Assembly: GCA_004151065.3 (NCBI GenBank) | Contig: NWUY0300005933.1 | Span: 23,001 to 45,393 of the forward strand | Reading direction: 5' to 3' | Length of the DNA: 22,393 nucleotides | Source of the DNA: Larix sibirica | Lineage: Eukaryota; Streptophyta; Pinopsida; Pinales; Pinaceae | Part shown: positions 1 to 8,990 of the stretch, one piece after another | How positions within the stretch are numbered: position 1 is the first letter of the stretch | How the letters are laid out: each line of letters begins with the position of its first letter | Translations under genes and position numbers: made by a program | Notes under the pieces: model-generated | What the model was told of the DNA's origin: nothing | Seen by the model: only the letters and a program-made list of their open reading frames with translations | Database searches by the model: none

Positions 1-149
1 TTAAAGTTTAAGAATAAAACCAAGTGTGTCTGGATAAGTCATCAATGAAAGTTAAGAAGTACTTGAACCCATAGAAATAAGGAGAAGGAAGCGGACCACA
101 TAAATCACTATGAACAAGCTACAAGTGGTTCCTACCCTAACCTTCCTAC
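1..149 (-). pseudogene. Ty1/copia integrase core fragment (partial, runs off left edge)
   Basis: On the minus strand the translation contains LVHSDLCGPL, then GFKYFLTFIDDLSRHTW. This is the start of the catalytic core of Ty1/copia integrase, where the D of HSD and the second D of IDD lie in conserved blocks of the family. The frame runs from about 127 down to 17 and then meets a stop (TAA) where the family normally continues with a Phe-Leu-Lys stretch. A TAG also lies just before LVHSD. The N-terminal zinc-binding part of the integrase should lie at higher coordinates, but the reading is cut at about 149, where an LTR-like sequence starts. The rest of the copia element was not found in the window. 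Identity is by motif recognition and is fairly secure; the fragment is clearly dead. Confidence 0.85.
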
Positions 150-517
150 TGTATCAATGTATAAGGCCATACAGACCATTAGATAGTTAATGGGTAGTTA
201 CTTAATGTAAAATGGGCCTACTTATTTAATAAATGCCCCTACGTGGTTGACCCTCATTAATAGTGGGACAACAAGTAGTTAGGCCATTGGATATTGAAAC
301 ATTATATATAGAGTAGTAAGTTATGTAATGAAGTGTCAAGTATTGTGATTGTATTTGGAGATTTTCTCTTGGTCGAGGTTCCCCCCTTGAAGAGGCAAGT
401 GAACATAGGTCTCTATTTTGAATATATGTCATACACAGGATAAGTTATGGTTTTATCTAGTCTCTATTGTGTTTTTACTAATATTTTCTCTAAAGTTCTA
501 GGTTTAAATATATTACA
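150..517 (+). mobile_element. LTR-like block (TGTA...TACA), probable 5' LTR
   Basis: The block begins with TGTA (150-153) and ends with TACA (514-517), giving short inverted ends of the TG...CA type. A TATA-like run lies at 301-310. Two bases after the end, at 520, sits a primer-binding site, as expected for a 5' LTR. The left end falls inside the copia integrase fragment, suggesting insertion into that older element; CCTAC (145-149) would be the left target-site copy. No second copy of this LTR was found in the window, so neither the matching 3' LTR nor the second target-site copy can be shown. Length is 368 bp. It could belong to gypsy element 1 or to another element whose body is unrecognisable. 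Confidence 0.6.
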
Positions 518-519
518 AG

Positions 520-531
520 TGGTATCATAGC
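520..531 (+). other. Primer-binding site for initiator tRNA-Met
   Basis: TGGTATCATAGC matches 11 of 12 bases of the usual plant site complementary to the 3' end of initiator tRNA-Met (TGGTATCAGAGC). It starts two bases after the putative LTR end, the normal spacing. Reverse transcription of the minus strand would start here. Both copia and chromovirus-type gypsy elements use this primer, so it does not decide the family. Confidence 0.7.
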
Positions 532-1791
532 TTTTTCTTGGGCCAAAAATGGGAAATAATTTTTAATCACAGGGTTTGGATCTTTCAAAGGAGTCATTTG
601 GCATTTTCGCTCAATTTTTTTCTGCAATTTTTAAGGGTCTGAAATTTCCAGGTTATAGATAACACATGTGGAAGTAATGTGTGTCCAAATTTCATCTTAT
701 AGGTCTCTAGACTTTCGAATATACACTCTGTGTAAGTTAGGTGTTTTGGCTAGCCCAAAAAACTAATATTAAACAAGTGTCCTAGGTAAACTCGTTATAT
801 ATAGAGTTGAAAGACCCAAATTGAGTGCCACTAGTTGTATTGGAAAGAAGAGAGACCATAGTGTTTCTAGTAAACAAATTATATTTAGATATAAAGAATT
901 GGATGTGTGGTGGGTTGTAGAAGTTTTCTATTTTGAGAAGGACTAAATCAACAGGTTTTGGGAAAAATATTCTATTTTTTTGTTGGTACATCAAAATTTA
1001 GTAAAACCTATGGTATTGTAGAGTACACATAACAAGCTACAATAGAAAAAAAATTAGACTAAAAAAACAAGACATTTCAAAGTTACCAAAGCTTCAACAT
1101 GAGCTTGCATGACCATCTCCAAATCATGATTTTACAAAGAGTTATACTTATTTCAAAATTTTGGCCTCAAACCCTACTTTGAGAAGTAAGTTATTTTCTA
1201 GTGATTAGAGATCTCTATTTGGCGTTAGCCAACTCAATTTTTAATTTTTTTTAGAGATGTGTTTTGGTGTCTTTTAATAACATAGATATTTGTCATTCAG
1301 TAGATAAACTTGTGGTTGGGGAAGCATGAACACAAAATATACAAGTGGTACTTAGTCACAATGTTGGACACCCTTGTAACCTCTGTTGGTACCCCTTTGA
1401 GTAGTACCACATTAGATAACAGCTGTATATGGAATTTCACTTCCATGTACTCTTTGGTATATTGAAATTCCCATTGGTATACTTGGAACCATATTTAGAT
1501 AAATTGATCGACCATCTTGTTTCTATAGTACACAAAGAACATCACTTAGGGAGACTACTCTCAAATACCTAGGAAGTCTAGTAGTATGGATAAGGGCATG
1601 TCCAAGCCATCCTTAGTTAATTCTCTAAGATATTGGGTTGAGCACTACTATTGGACTGCTCACATATATCATAGAGCTATAGAACCTGACACTCCCTCAT
1701 CTTTGGGAAACTGTAAAACTTACTCTCCCCCAATCATCCCATGGAGGATGATCCTCCTCTCTATATACCACATTGCAAGACCCTAGAAATC
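532..1791. other. Untranslated leader or unrecognised AT-rich DNA
   Basis: About 1.26 kb between the primer-binding site and the first gag-like ATG. No reading frame on either strand shows a family I recognise. The stretch may be the leader of the element whose LTR ends at 517. For a plant gypsy element of this type a leader this long would be unusual, so it may also contain a separate decayed element. Confidence 0.4.
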
Positions 1792-2820
1792 ATGAACACC
1801 TTCTCTCATGCCATGAGGATTGACACCCTACAAGAACACTACAAGATGATATAGGAATTTTTTTAGGAAAATGATGGTTGACATACAAGAGAGATGTGAC
1901 AACTTTGGAAGGAAGTAAGTAGCCTAGATGAAAAGTTAGGTAAGAAGTTGGAATATAAATAGGAAATGCTAGTTTAGTTGATAGCACATTGGGTCTCAGA
2001 AGAAATCCCTTGGAATACAAAGCACAATGAGCCACATGAGGAATAAAAATCTCACTCGGGACTATTTAGCCACCAACAACCCCCTTTTGGTCCTCACATC
2101 TCCAAACCACCCTCGATGGATAATAATACCAAGATCCATTTTCCGAAAGTGGGATTAATAATTAGTTTGATGGTTTTAACTCATTAGGATGGGTCACCTA
2201 GATGGAACACTACTTCGCCCTTCATGGAATTACTAGTGACATGTTGAAACTTAGGGTGGGGTTCATGTGTATGGATCCAAAACAATGGCAGTGTTGGGAG
2301 TCGCATAAAAAATCCTATGGGTGCTATGTTACTTGGAGTCTATTTGTTAATTTTACCCATGCCTATTACGAGAGAGATATTCATTATTTGGTTCGGCTTA
2401 CAAAGTTATACCAAATAGGATCAGTCATAAACTTTATCTTATCCTTTGAGCAATTAGACGTCCATACAAAGAACTTAACCGATTCTTTATATAAAGAATG
2501 TTTCATCAGTGGTCTCAAGGAGGCGATTAAAGAAAAATCTAGAATTAAACACCCTACTACCTAGTTCGAGGCATGTTAGAAGTCTCTACAAGCATAGATG
2601 GGGATCAATACATAAACCAACAAACCATCTTTCATTTTCCATTCACGCCCTACATAGGTCAATTCTTCAACCAGTACAATTCCTTCTCCTCCCTTAAAAG
2701 TACTAAGGTTGTCTCTAGCCAAAATGGTACATTGACAAATATGGGACTCTAATATAATTGTGACAAAAAATATGCTCTAGGTCATTAATGCAAAGAACAT
2801 AAGTTATTTCGAATTGATGT
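1792..2820 (+). pseudogene. gag: gag of gypsy element 1
   Basis: A likely start is the ATG at 1792, opening MNTFSHAMRIDTLQEHYK, after which the N-terminal part is broken by stops and a frameshift. From about 2172 the frame is cleaner: FDGFN.LGWVT then MEHYFALHGITSDMLKLRVG, continuing through WQCWESHKKSYG and SGLKEAIKE (to 2564). This is the retrotransposon capsid (Retrotrans_gag) domain, which assembles the particle around the RNA. A zinc-finger remnant lies at 2759-2791, with Cys 2759, His 2783, a TAA at 2786 and Cys 2789, followed by KEHKLFRID; one metal ligand is gone. Several of the stops sit where the family has Gln, Lys or Trp. The domain identity is secure; the exact start is not. Confidence 0.82.
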
Positions 2821-2940
2821 GACTACTCCTACTCATTCTAAAGACATCACTATGGAAGATACCCCAACTTTTAGATTACTAACCAAAATTCTCCCATGAA
2901 AGAAGTAGTGGATCCCAAAGCACATCAAGAAGAACCAGTG

Positions 2941-3300
2941 ATCTCTCTTCATTCTTTATTTGGTATTTCTGCCTTGCAAACCTTAAAACTTATGGGTTAC
3001 ATCAAGCATTGCAAAGTGGTAGTCTTTATTGGTAGTAGAAACACCCACAAATTTATTCATCGATGAGTGGTTGAATCCTCTTGTCTGTTACGTCCACATG
3101 GTGCCCAACTTTAAAAGTATGATAGCCAATGGTAGGCTGATTAAATGTGGAGGGTTTCATGAAAATGTGAGACTCAAATTTTGTGACTATCATCTCAAAG
3201 CTAAAATGTTGGCAATAGATATGGGTGGTAGTGATATAGTTTTAGGGGCATAATGGATACACATGTTGGAGCCATTTATCATGGGATTCAAGGAATTATA
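2941..3300 (+). pseudogene. pol: Aspartic protease of gypsy element 1
   Basis: The frame ISLHSLFGISALQTLKLMGY leads to VVVFIGSRNTHKF, which aligns with the active-site region of retroviral-type aspartic proteases in plant gypsy elements. There the triplet should be D-S-G; here 3031-3039 reads Gly-Ser-Arg, so the catalytic Asp is lost. A one-base shift just after this point moves the reading to the frame that gives FIDEWLNPLVCYVH and later AIDMGGSDIVLGA (to 3253), the usual C-terminal part of the domain with its hydrophobic-hydrophobic-Gly feature. The enzyme would have cut the gag-pol polyprotein. Identification is by motif; loss of activity is read directly from the codons. Confidence 0.82.
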
Positions 3301-3548
3301 CTTAAGTTTTACACATGACACTCATAGTCAAACCCTCAGTGATCCAGGTAGGATTCCTCGAAATCTTAAGTTCTCACATAATGGAAAAATTATTGAAGAA
3401 AGGCCACTCGATAATTAGTGCTCACTTCCATGCCATGTAGGCTTTGGATGACAATGCACTAGAAATCCATCCTAACTTGCATAAGGTTTTGGAAAAACCT
3501 TAGTAGGCCTTTGAGACACCGAAGGGTTTACCCCCATCTAGAGGACAG

Positions 3549-4383
3549 TATGATTATGGTATTTTCTTGATTCCAGGCAGTCAAACACCAAATGTATGGC
3601 TATATAGGAAGCCATTTTCACAAAATAATTAAATTGAAAAAAATCATTCAAGAGATACTGGAGGTAGGAGTCATTTGTCCTAGAACTGGCTAGTATTCAT
3701 TCCCAATGGTCATGGTTTTAAAGAAAGAAGACACTTTGTGCACGTGCCTTTATTTTTGTTCCCTTAATAAGTTGATCATCAAAGATAAATTCCCCATTCC
3801 AATCATTGATGAACTTATCGATGAGCTCCATGGTGCCAATTTTTTCACCAAACTCAACCTTTGTTTAGGATACCACCAAATCATGATGAAAGAGACTAAT
3901 AATCCAAAGACAAATTTCTGCACACATGAAGGACATTATAAGTTTTTTGGTAATGCCCTTTGCACTTTATAATTCCCCCTCTACCTTTTAGAGTCTAAAG
4001 AATAAAATTTTGAGGCCATATGTTTGGGATTTTATGATGGTTTCTTTGATGATATATTGATTTAGATTAAGAATTGGTATGTCCATGTACAACATGTTGA
4101 TAAATCCTTGCAACTCCTTTGAGACCATCAATTGTTCATTAAACACTCCAAATGTGCTTTTGGTGTCTCAAAGGTTGAGTACTTGGTTCACATTGTTGGA
4201 CAAGATGGGGTGAGAGTGAACACCAAGAAAATTGCGACAATGCAAGAATGGCTTGGCCCTAAAACCATGAAGAGCTTACACAGTTTTTTAAGCCTTATGG
4301 GTTACTATCAAAAGTTTGTAAAGAACTATGGTAAAATTGCAGCTCCATTGAAAACCCTACTTAATAAAAATTCCTTTACATGA
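3549..4383 (+). pseudogene. pol: Reverse transcriptase of gypsy element 1
   Basis: The domain starts with DYGIFLIPGSQTPNVWLYRK (frame 0) and after a shift continues as IIQEILEVGVICPRTG (frame 1). From 3706 the same frame gives SLNKLIIKDKFPIPIIDELI, FFTKLNLCLGYHQIMMKE and THEGHYKFF. The stretch that should hold the FG-(L/M)-xNAP block is degraded. The catalytic box is intact as FFDDILI at 4042-4062, and the thumb/connection follows as LFIKHSKCAFGVSKVEYL and GYYQKFVKNYGKIAAPLK, ending at 4383. The Asp of motif A is Asn in KLNLCLGY (family usually LDL), so one of the three metal-binding aspartates is missing even though the FFDD pair remains. It would have copied the element RNA into DNA. Confidence 0.88.
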
Positions 4384-4850
4384 AATGCACACAAACACAA
4401 ACATTCTCATTTAAATCAAGCCATGTGCACCACCCCAATCTTAGCCATGCCTAATTTTACTAATACTTTTGTTTTGGAATGTGATGCATCTAGAAATTTT
4501 TTGGATGTGATTTAATGCAGTATGAAATACCCTTCGCATTCATCGGTGGGTAGTTGTGTCATAGGAATTTCGGCATGTCTACCTACGATAAAGAAATGAT
4601 GGTCATACTACATGCAGTTGAACAAATATTGTCATCCCTAGAGAAGCATAAATGGGTCACCAAGATGCTTCAATATGATTTCCAGATCATCTACAAAAGG
4701 GAAGAAGACAATGTGTTTGCAGATGCATTGTCAAGGAAATATGAGGAAGAGGGATCCCTCCTTGCCTTATCCTCTCCATTACCTGAATGGTTAGAAGAAG
4801 TACTCCATGAATGGATAACAAATGCTGCTACATCTCATCTCATGAAGTGA
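4384..4850 (+). pseudogene. pol: RNase H of gypsy element 1, with apparent internal deletion
   Basis: After a stop at 4381-4383 the reading resumes with TTPILAMPNFTNTFVLECDA, which contains the first catalytic Asp of the RNase H domain (ECDA). From 4554 another frame gives MSTYDKEMMVILHAVEQ, then directly EKHKWVTKMLQYDFQIIYKR and DNVFADALSRKYEEEGS. In this family the stretch between HAVEQ and EKHKW normally has about 25-30 more residues, including the TDH block, so an in-frame deletion has probably removed part of the active site. That size is from my knowledge of the family, not measured against a sequence. The end leads into the linker before integrase. Confidence 0.8.
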
Positions 4851-4997
4851 CTTTAGGAGGATCCCAACCCCTCCTAGGGTTACATTTGGCAATAAGATAC
4901 ATTGTGATATAAATGTATCACGTCTTTCTGGTACCTAAATATTCATTAAAATAAACAATATTAACATAGTTGAATTCATCTCCTCTCACACGTCACT

Positions 4998-5031
4998 CAT
5001 GCTTTCATAAAAATCATGCTTTCATAAAAAT
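4998..5031 (+). repeat. 17-bp perfect tandem duplication inside the integrase zinc-binding region
   Basis: CATGCTTTCATAAAAAT occurs twice head to tail (4998-5014 and 5015-5031). Because 17 is not a multiple of three it shifts the frame just where the His-His part of the integrase N-terminal zinc finger should be. It is a simple slippage or repair duplication in dead sequence. Confidence 0.9.
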
Positions 5032-5034
5032 TAT

Positions 5035-5795
5035 GCACATGCTAGGCACTCCTTCTTATGGGGAGGCATGAAAAAGGATATCCTTACTTTTGTAGTGGAA
5101 CATGACACTTGCCAGAGGAACACGGGTGAGATAGTGAGGAATCTTGAGGCATTGCAACCATTGTCAATACCAACCACTATTTAGATCGATATTTTCATGG
5201 ATTTTATTATTGGTCTTCCAAAAGCAGGTAACACATAAGTCATCATGGTTGTATTTGATTGACTTTCCAGATATTCTAGTTTTTGTGATTCGTAACACCT
5301 TTGTACCTTGGAAACGGTTGCCCAAATTTTTCTAGACCATATTTTCAAACTCCATGCATGCCAACCTTCATTATGTTAGATCGTGATCCCACATTCACTA
5401 GTAAATTTTGGCAAGAACTATTTGAACTATATGGCACCCAATTGAAAACGAGCACATCTCATCACCCCCAAGTAGATGGCATGACATAAGCAATCAACAA
5501 GTGTCTTGAAATCTATTTTCAATGTTTTGTGTTCGAAAAGAAACACAAATTGACACACTGGCTACCTTTGGCAGAATGGTGATATAATACCACTTATCAT
5601 GAGGCTAAAAAAATGACACCATATGAAGCAATCTATGGACAACAAACACCTTTCGTGGGTTCTTATCTAGTAGGTACTTCCAAATTACACATAATCAATA
5701 GTCCACTTCATAAACATGAAGCCAATCTTTGCACACTTGAGAAAAAAATAATAATATCTCAAAATTGCCTTCTAACATTCCCTATCATGGATTAA
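5035..5795 (+). pseudogene. pol: Integrase of gypsy element 1
   Basis: The zinc-binding end is seen as HSFLWGGMKKDILTFVVEHDTCQ, where one Cys of the expected CxxC is His (5101-5103) and the other remains (5110-5112). The core follows as IDIFMDFIIGLPKAG with catalytic Asp at 5200-5202, then after a frameshift DRDPTFTSKFWQELFELYG with the second Asp at 5379-5381. The third residue, Glu, is replaced by TAA at 5487-5489; the spacing from the second Asp is 35 residues, exactly the D,D-35-E rule, so the assignment is firm. The C-terminal part is YNTTYHEAKKMTPYEAIYGQ and SYLVGTSKL, as in plant gypsy elements. Reading is lost after 5795 and no chromodomain is visible. Confidence 0.88.
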
Positions 5796-7059
5796 TCCCA
5801 GACCTATATTAGCTTTTATAAAATTTCAAACACCTTCACCACCAACCTTCCTTAACCTTCCTTATCTTATTGTTGGTGCTCATCTTCCACACCCATGTCT
5901 ATATTTGTAGCGCATGATCTAATTTTTTTTAATAAAATGGTAGTATGGAAATTAAATTTTACCTCCTATTTATCAAAACCTATTTTGACCTTATTGGAGT
6001 TATGTAAGACCAAGGCCAAATTTAACTCTTAGAGAACACACTAGGTTGGAAATACCCAAATGTTTCTAGACATATCTAGCATTCTAGAGTAAAATATATT
6101 TGGAAAATCTTTGTGAACCACACATGTGTTACCCATATGCTTAATGTTCACATGTGTTACCCATATGCTTAATTCATGGGGACCTAAACTTGCATGTGCT
6201 CCCATGTGCTTACAACCTCACCAGGAAATGCCAAAATGTTCAAAAAGCATCTTTTGGTTAGTACCAAGAATTACCATTTCTATATTTATCCTTACCAAGC
6301 TTGCAATTCCATATCATTGTTAATCCCAAGGTTCATCATAGCTATATTTAGCTTTAAAAAGCTTGTCAACTATATTTATTTTTTAAATACTCATTTGTTC
6401 TAATTAACTTTGAGCTTTAAAAAGTTGCTAGCTTTAAGTCTAGGCACATGTATCATTCTAGAGGAACATGCATACTTACAACTTTGACTATGAATGCCAA
6501 AAAGTACATAACGCCTCTTTTGGTTTTCAAAACAGAAAATTATAGCAAGTGACTAGTGCCGACCCTGATTTATGTTATTGGTATTGTAAAAAAATATTTT
6601 TTTGGAAAATGTGAAAACAAATTTCAACGTGTTTACAATACAAATTTCAAGAACCAAATTATACATACACACGTAGCTCATCCTCATTCAGATTATCACG
6701 ATAATCTATATTTGACTACATAATTTAAGACATTGACCTCGTATAAATTATGAGTGAGATTTGAGTGGAATCTTTAGGAAATGTTTTTTTAAATAGTTTG
6801 TTTTAATTATTTAGTGGAATGTTTTTGGGCTTAATTTATTGTCATTTATTTTGATTTTGTTTATTAATCATTGCATTAATCTAATTTACATACCTAATAG
6901 TGATTAGGTTTTTACAAAGTTAACCTGGTTATATTTTTGGGTGTTACTCTTTATTTCTTATGTTATATTTTTGGGTGGTACTCTTTTGCTAGTTATTTAG
7001 TTTTTTAACTTATGCGCAGAGAAAGCAAGAGGAAAACATCTATAGATTCTATACAAAAT
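5796..7059. other. AT-rich DNA after element 1; no gene recognised
   Basis: The integrase frame dissolves after 5795 and no chromodomain or 3' LTR could be recognised. The stretch carries a 28-bp tandem duplication at 6121-6173 and T-rich runs near 6590 and 6790. It may contain the decayed 3' end of element 1, but nothing here proves it. Confidence 0.4.
6121..6173 (+). repeat. 28-bp tandem duplication
   Basis: The unit starting CACATGTGTTACCCATATGC at 6121 is repeated at 6149, with 25 identical bases before the copies part. The offset is 28 bp. No coding context is recognisable. Confidence 0.9.
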
Positions 7060-7193
7060 CATTTTTGGGGGGAATAACTCCATTGTATTTTTTTGGAGTG
7101 TAGAGATCATTGTAATGGGCTCTCTTCATTTTTTTGGGGAATAATTCCATTGTATTTTTTTGGAGTGTAGAGATCATTGTAATGGGCTCTCTT
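7060..7193 (+). repeat. 67-bp tandem duplication, nearly identical copies
   Basis: Copy 1 (7060-7126) and copy 2 (7127-7193) are each 67 bp, lie directly head to tail and differ at only three positions, all near the start of the unit. Each unit holds a G-run followed by GAATAA and ends with AATGGGCTCTCTT. The closeness of the copies in otherwise decayed DNA points to a recent event. The G-run could be a leftover of a polypurine tract or LTR edge, but no LTR pair was found to support that. Confidence 0.92.
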
Positions 7194-7993
7194 GTTTGTA
7201 CTTGAAGTTTTGTATTTCTTATAAGGATTTGAGCTAGACTAATTTTTTATATTATTGTCTTTTAATATGGATGTTAGTGGTATAAACAAAACTAGATGAA
7301 TACGTTTTTTAATACACAAAACCTATCCACATTTCAAATGTAAATAGTTAGTAATAAGCACGTAATAAGTGTCATGCAACAATTTTGAAAAAAATACCAA
7401 ACTCGGTCTTAGGATCAAGTGGGCTTCTATGTTTGTTACTTTCATCTCTAGTAATCCCTATCATTATTTCTCATCTGTAAACCTATCACAAAGTGATGAC
7501 ACAAATTTTATAGTGCATCAACCTTATTTCTAATGTTGATTAGTACCATTTGCTACACATATAAACTCATGCTAGAGTAAAATGTCTTAGACCTAAAGTA
7601 ACAATCTCAACAAGATAAGCAACATTTTCTATTGTCAATGTAGATAGAATCCATAGAGAATAATTGCATTATCATTCAATTATCCCCATGTTCATTAACT
7701 TTGTTCATCAACTTCAATACCATAGTTTTAATTTAAGAAAATCAAGACCTCCAAAAACTATTGAATTTTTCATTAGTTATTGTGTTACAGTAATAATAAT
7801 TATTGTAAGGACTTTCCTAAGTCCTTAGTTTATTTAATATCAATCTAACCTCTTAACAATTTTGTTCGTTTTCATTTGCTTCTAAGTTAATATGTTTCAT
7901 TTAATGTTCATGTAAAAAAAAATGTGCAGGTATAAAACAAATACATTCTGTTGTATGTATAGGTATAAATCATATTAACAGTACATGTATAAA
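7194..7993. other. AT-rich DNA, no gene recognised
   Basis: No frame on either strand gives a recognisable domain. Near 7963-8010 there is an imperfect 24-bp double repeat beginning GTATAAATCA. Nothing else stands out. Confidence 0.5.
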
Positions 7994-8287
7994 TCAAACT
8001 AACAACATATTAATTGATGCATATTCTTCCAAGTTTTCTTTTAAAATATAAAATTTTGAAACAACAATAAGAATACCTGTAGGATAGTTGTAGATGTAGA
8101 TCCTTAGGAAACTAAACCCACCAAATCGGTTTTCCACCCTACCATCTAGGAACAACCTCGCTGTCTCCCTAGTTCCAAAAAAATGTGTTTCTTGGACCCT
8201 CATGCCAAAAACCTGAGTACAACAAGCCCAACCAGTGCAATGTATTTCCCAATTCAATGAAAACATGCCTCCTTTGTTGTTTTCCAA
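7994..8287 (-). CDS. Unidentified 97-codon minus-strand ORF, possible first exon
   Basis: This open frame encodes a protein I do not recognise; the middle part reads HFFGTRETARLFLDGRVENR, which looks more like real protein than the low-complexity frames around it. No domain, signal peptide or clear membrane segment was identified. On the minus strand a good plant-like donor, CAG/GTATTC, lies at 8079-8074, so the coding part may be an exon ending at about 8077. A TATA-like string lies upstream (complement of about 8406-8418). The TATA-to-ATG distance and the purine-rich stretch between them would fit a promoter and 5' UTR. All this is weak evidence, and a chance open frame or a decayed element is just as possible. 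Confidence 0.25.
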   Translation of the reverse strand: MENNKGGMFSLNWEIHCTGWACCTQVFGMRVQETHFFGTRETARLFLDGRVENRFGGFSFLRIYIYNYPTGILIVVSKFYILKENLEEYASINMLLV

Positions 8288-8405
8288 AAATCCTTCAAAT
8301 TCCCCTCAAATCATGTTCATTCCTTTCATATATCCTATCTTTCTCCACCAACTCCCTCCCGAGCCTTTACTACCTTATCCCCTTTATTAATGTCACAACC
8401 ACCTT

Positions 8406-8418
8406 ACTTATATACTAT
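8406..8418 (-). promoter_or_regulatory. TATA-like element upstream of the minus-strand ORF
   Basis: On the minus strand this reads as a TATATAAG-like string about 120 bp above the ATG at 8287. In AT-rich DNA such strings arise often by chance; it is listed only because of its position before the ORF. Confidence 0.15.
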
Positions 8419-8717
8419 GTAAGGGTTCATTTACTTTTCCATCCAATCCAGATAAGTTCAATATAAAGCCAAATTCATTCAAAACAACCAAGAATAATCT
8501 TTGTTTAATACTTTACATATTAACTAATCATTATTCTTTTCAAACTCAACCAACATTCCTTTCGACATCAAAATCTATAATTTATAATCAAAACATAGTC
8601 AACATTTGTTTATTAATTAAATACTATTCTTTTTAAGCTATAATTATTATTTATTCATTTAGTACTTCGTTCAACAATTAAACCTTAGTTTTTTTTGTTT
8701 GCTCGAATCTCCTTGAC

Positions 8718-8900
8718 TTGTGAGGGTGGCTTGTGGTATAAGAAAACACGACCCAGGGGCATCTAAGCCGTCAAAATCACCCGGAGATCGCACCCGGCCT
8801 GGNTAGTGTCTCTCCTCACTATAAGGTTTAAATCCTGAACAACAATATTCTTTAAGTGTCCTCCTTGGAAAAGGAAAATGGTTCTTCCCTTATACATTAA
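8718..8900 (+). mobile_element. CpG-bearing patch, possible tRNA-derived SINE
   Basis: This patch is clearly richer in GC and CpG than its surroundings (six CpG between about 8705 and 8800). GGGTGGCTTGTGGTATAAG (from 8724) resembles an RNA polymerase III A box and AGGTTTAAATCCTG (8824-8837) resembles a B box. These are the internal promoter parts of tRNA-derived SINEs. The A-to-B distance, about 95 bp, is longer than in a tRNA (about 30-60), which counts against a simple case. No target-site duplication was established. The assembly has an ambiguous base at 8803 inside the patch. Confidence 0.35.
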
Positions 8901-8990
8901 GTGTCTAAAAAATTATTAAAGATGGATTACTAAATAATGCTTGAGCTTAAGTTGTTACAGCATATTACTGATGTTAGAAATCTAGTGCTA

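Larger units (their letters stand above)
1792..5795 (+). mobile_element. Ty3/gypsy retrotransposon, element 1 (decayed gag-pol)
   Basis: The order gag, protease, RT, RNase H, integrase on the plus strand is that of Ty3/gypsy (copia would have integrase before RT). All five parts are recognisable by eye but spread over three frames with many stops. The gag C-terminus, with a zinc-finger remnant followed by LFRID, is of the type seen in plant chromoviruses; no chromodomain was found after the integrase. The 3' end of the coding part is lost after about 5795 and no matching LTR was found, so the element borders are only the limits of recognisable coding. It is certainly inactive. Confidence 0.88.

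Noticed and set aside
226-432. 68-codon minus-strand open frame
   Set aside because: It lies within the LTR-like block 150-517 and shows no domain; a chance frame.
6351-6364. AGCTTTAAAAAGCT near-palindrome
   Set aside because: Short and AT-rich; expected by chance and without any linked feature.
8185-8466. 93-codon plus-strand open frame
   Set aside because: Pyrimidine-rich DNA giving a Leu/Ser/Pro-rich peptide; overlaps the better minus-strand candidate and has no domain.
8724-8837. A tRNA gene from the A-box and B-box likenesses
   Set aside because: The spacing is too long and no cloverleaf with acceptor and anticodon stems could be drawn.
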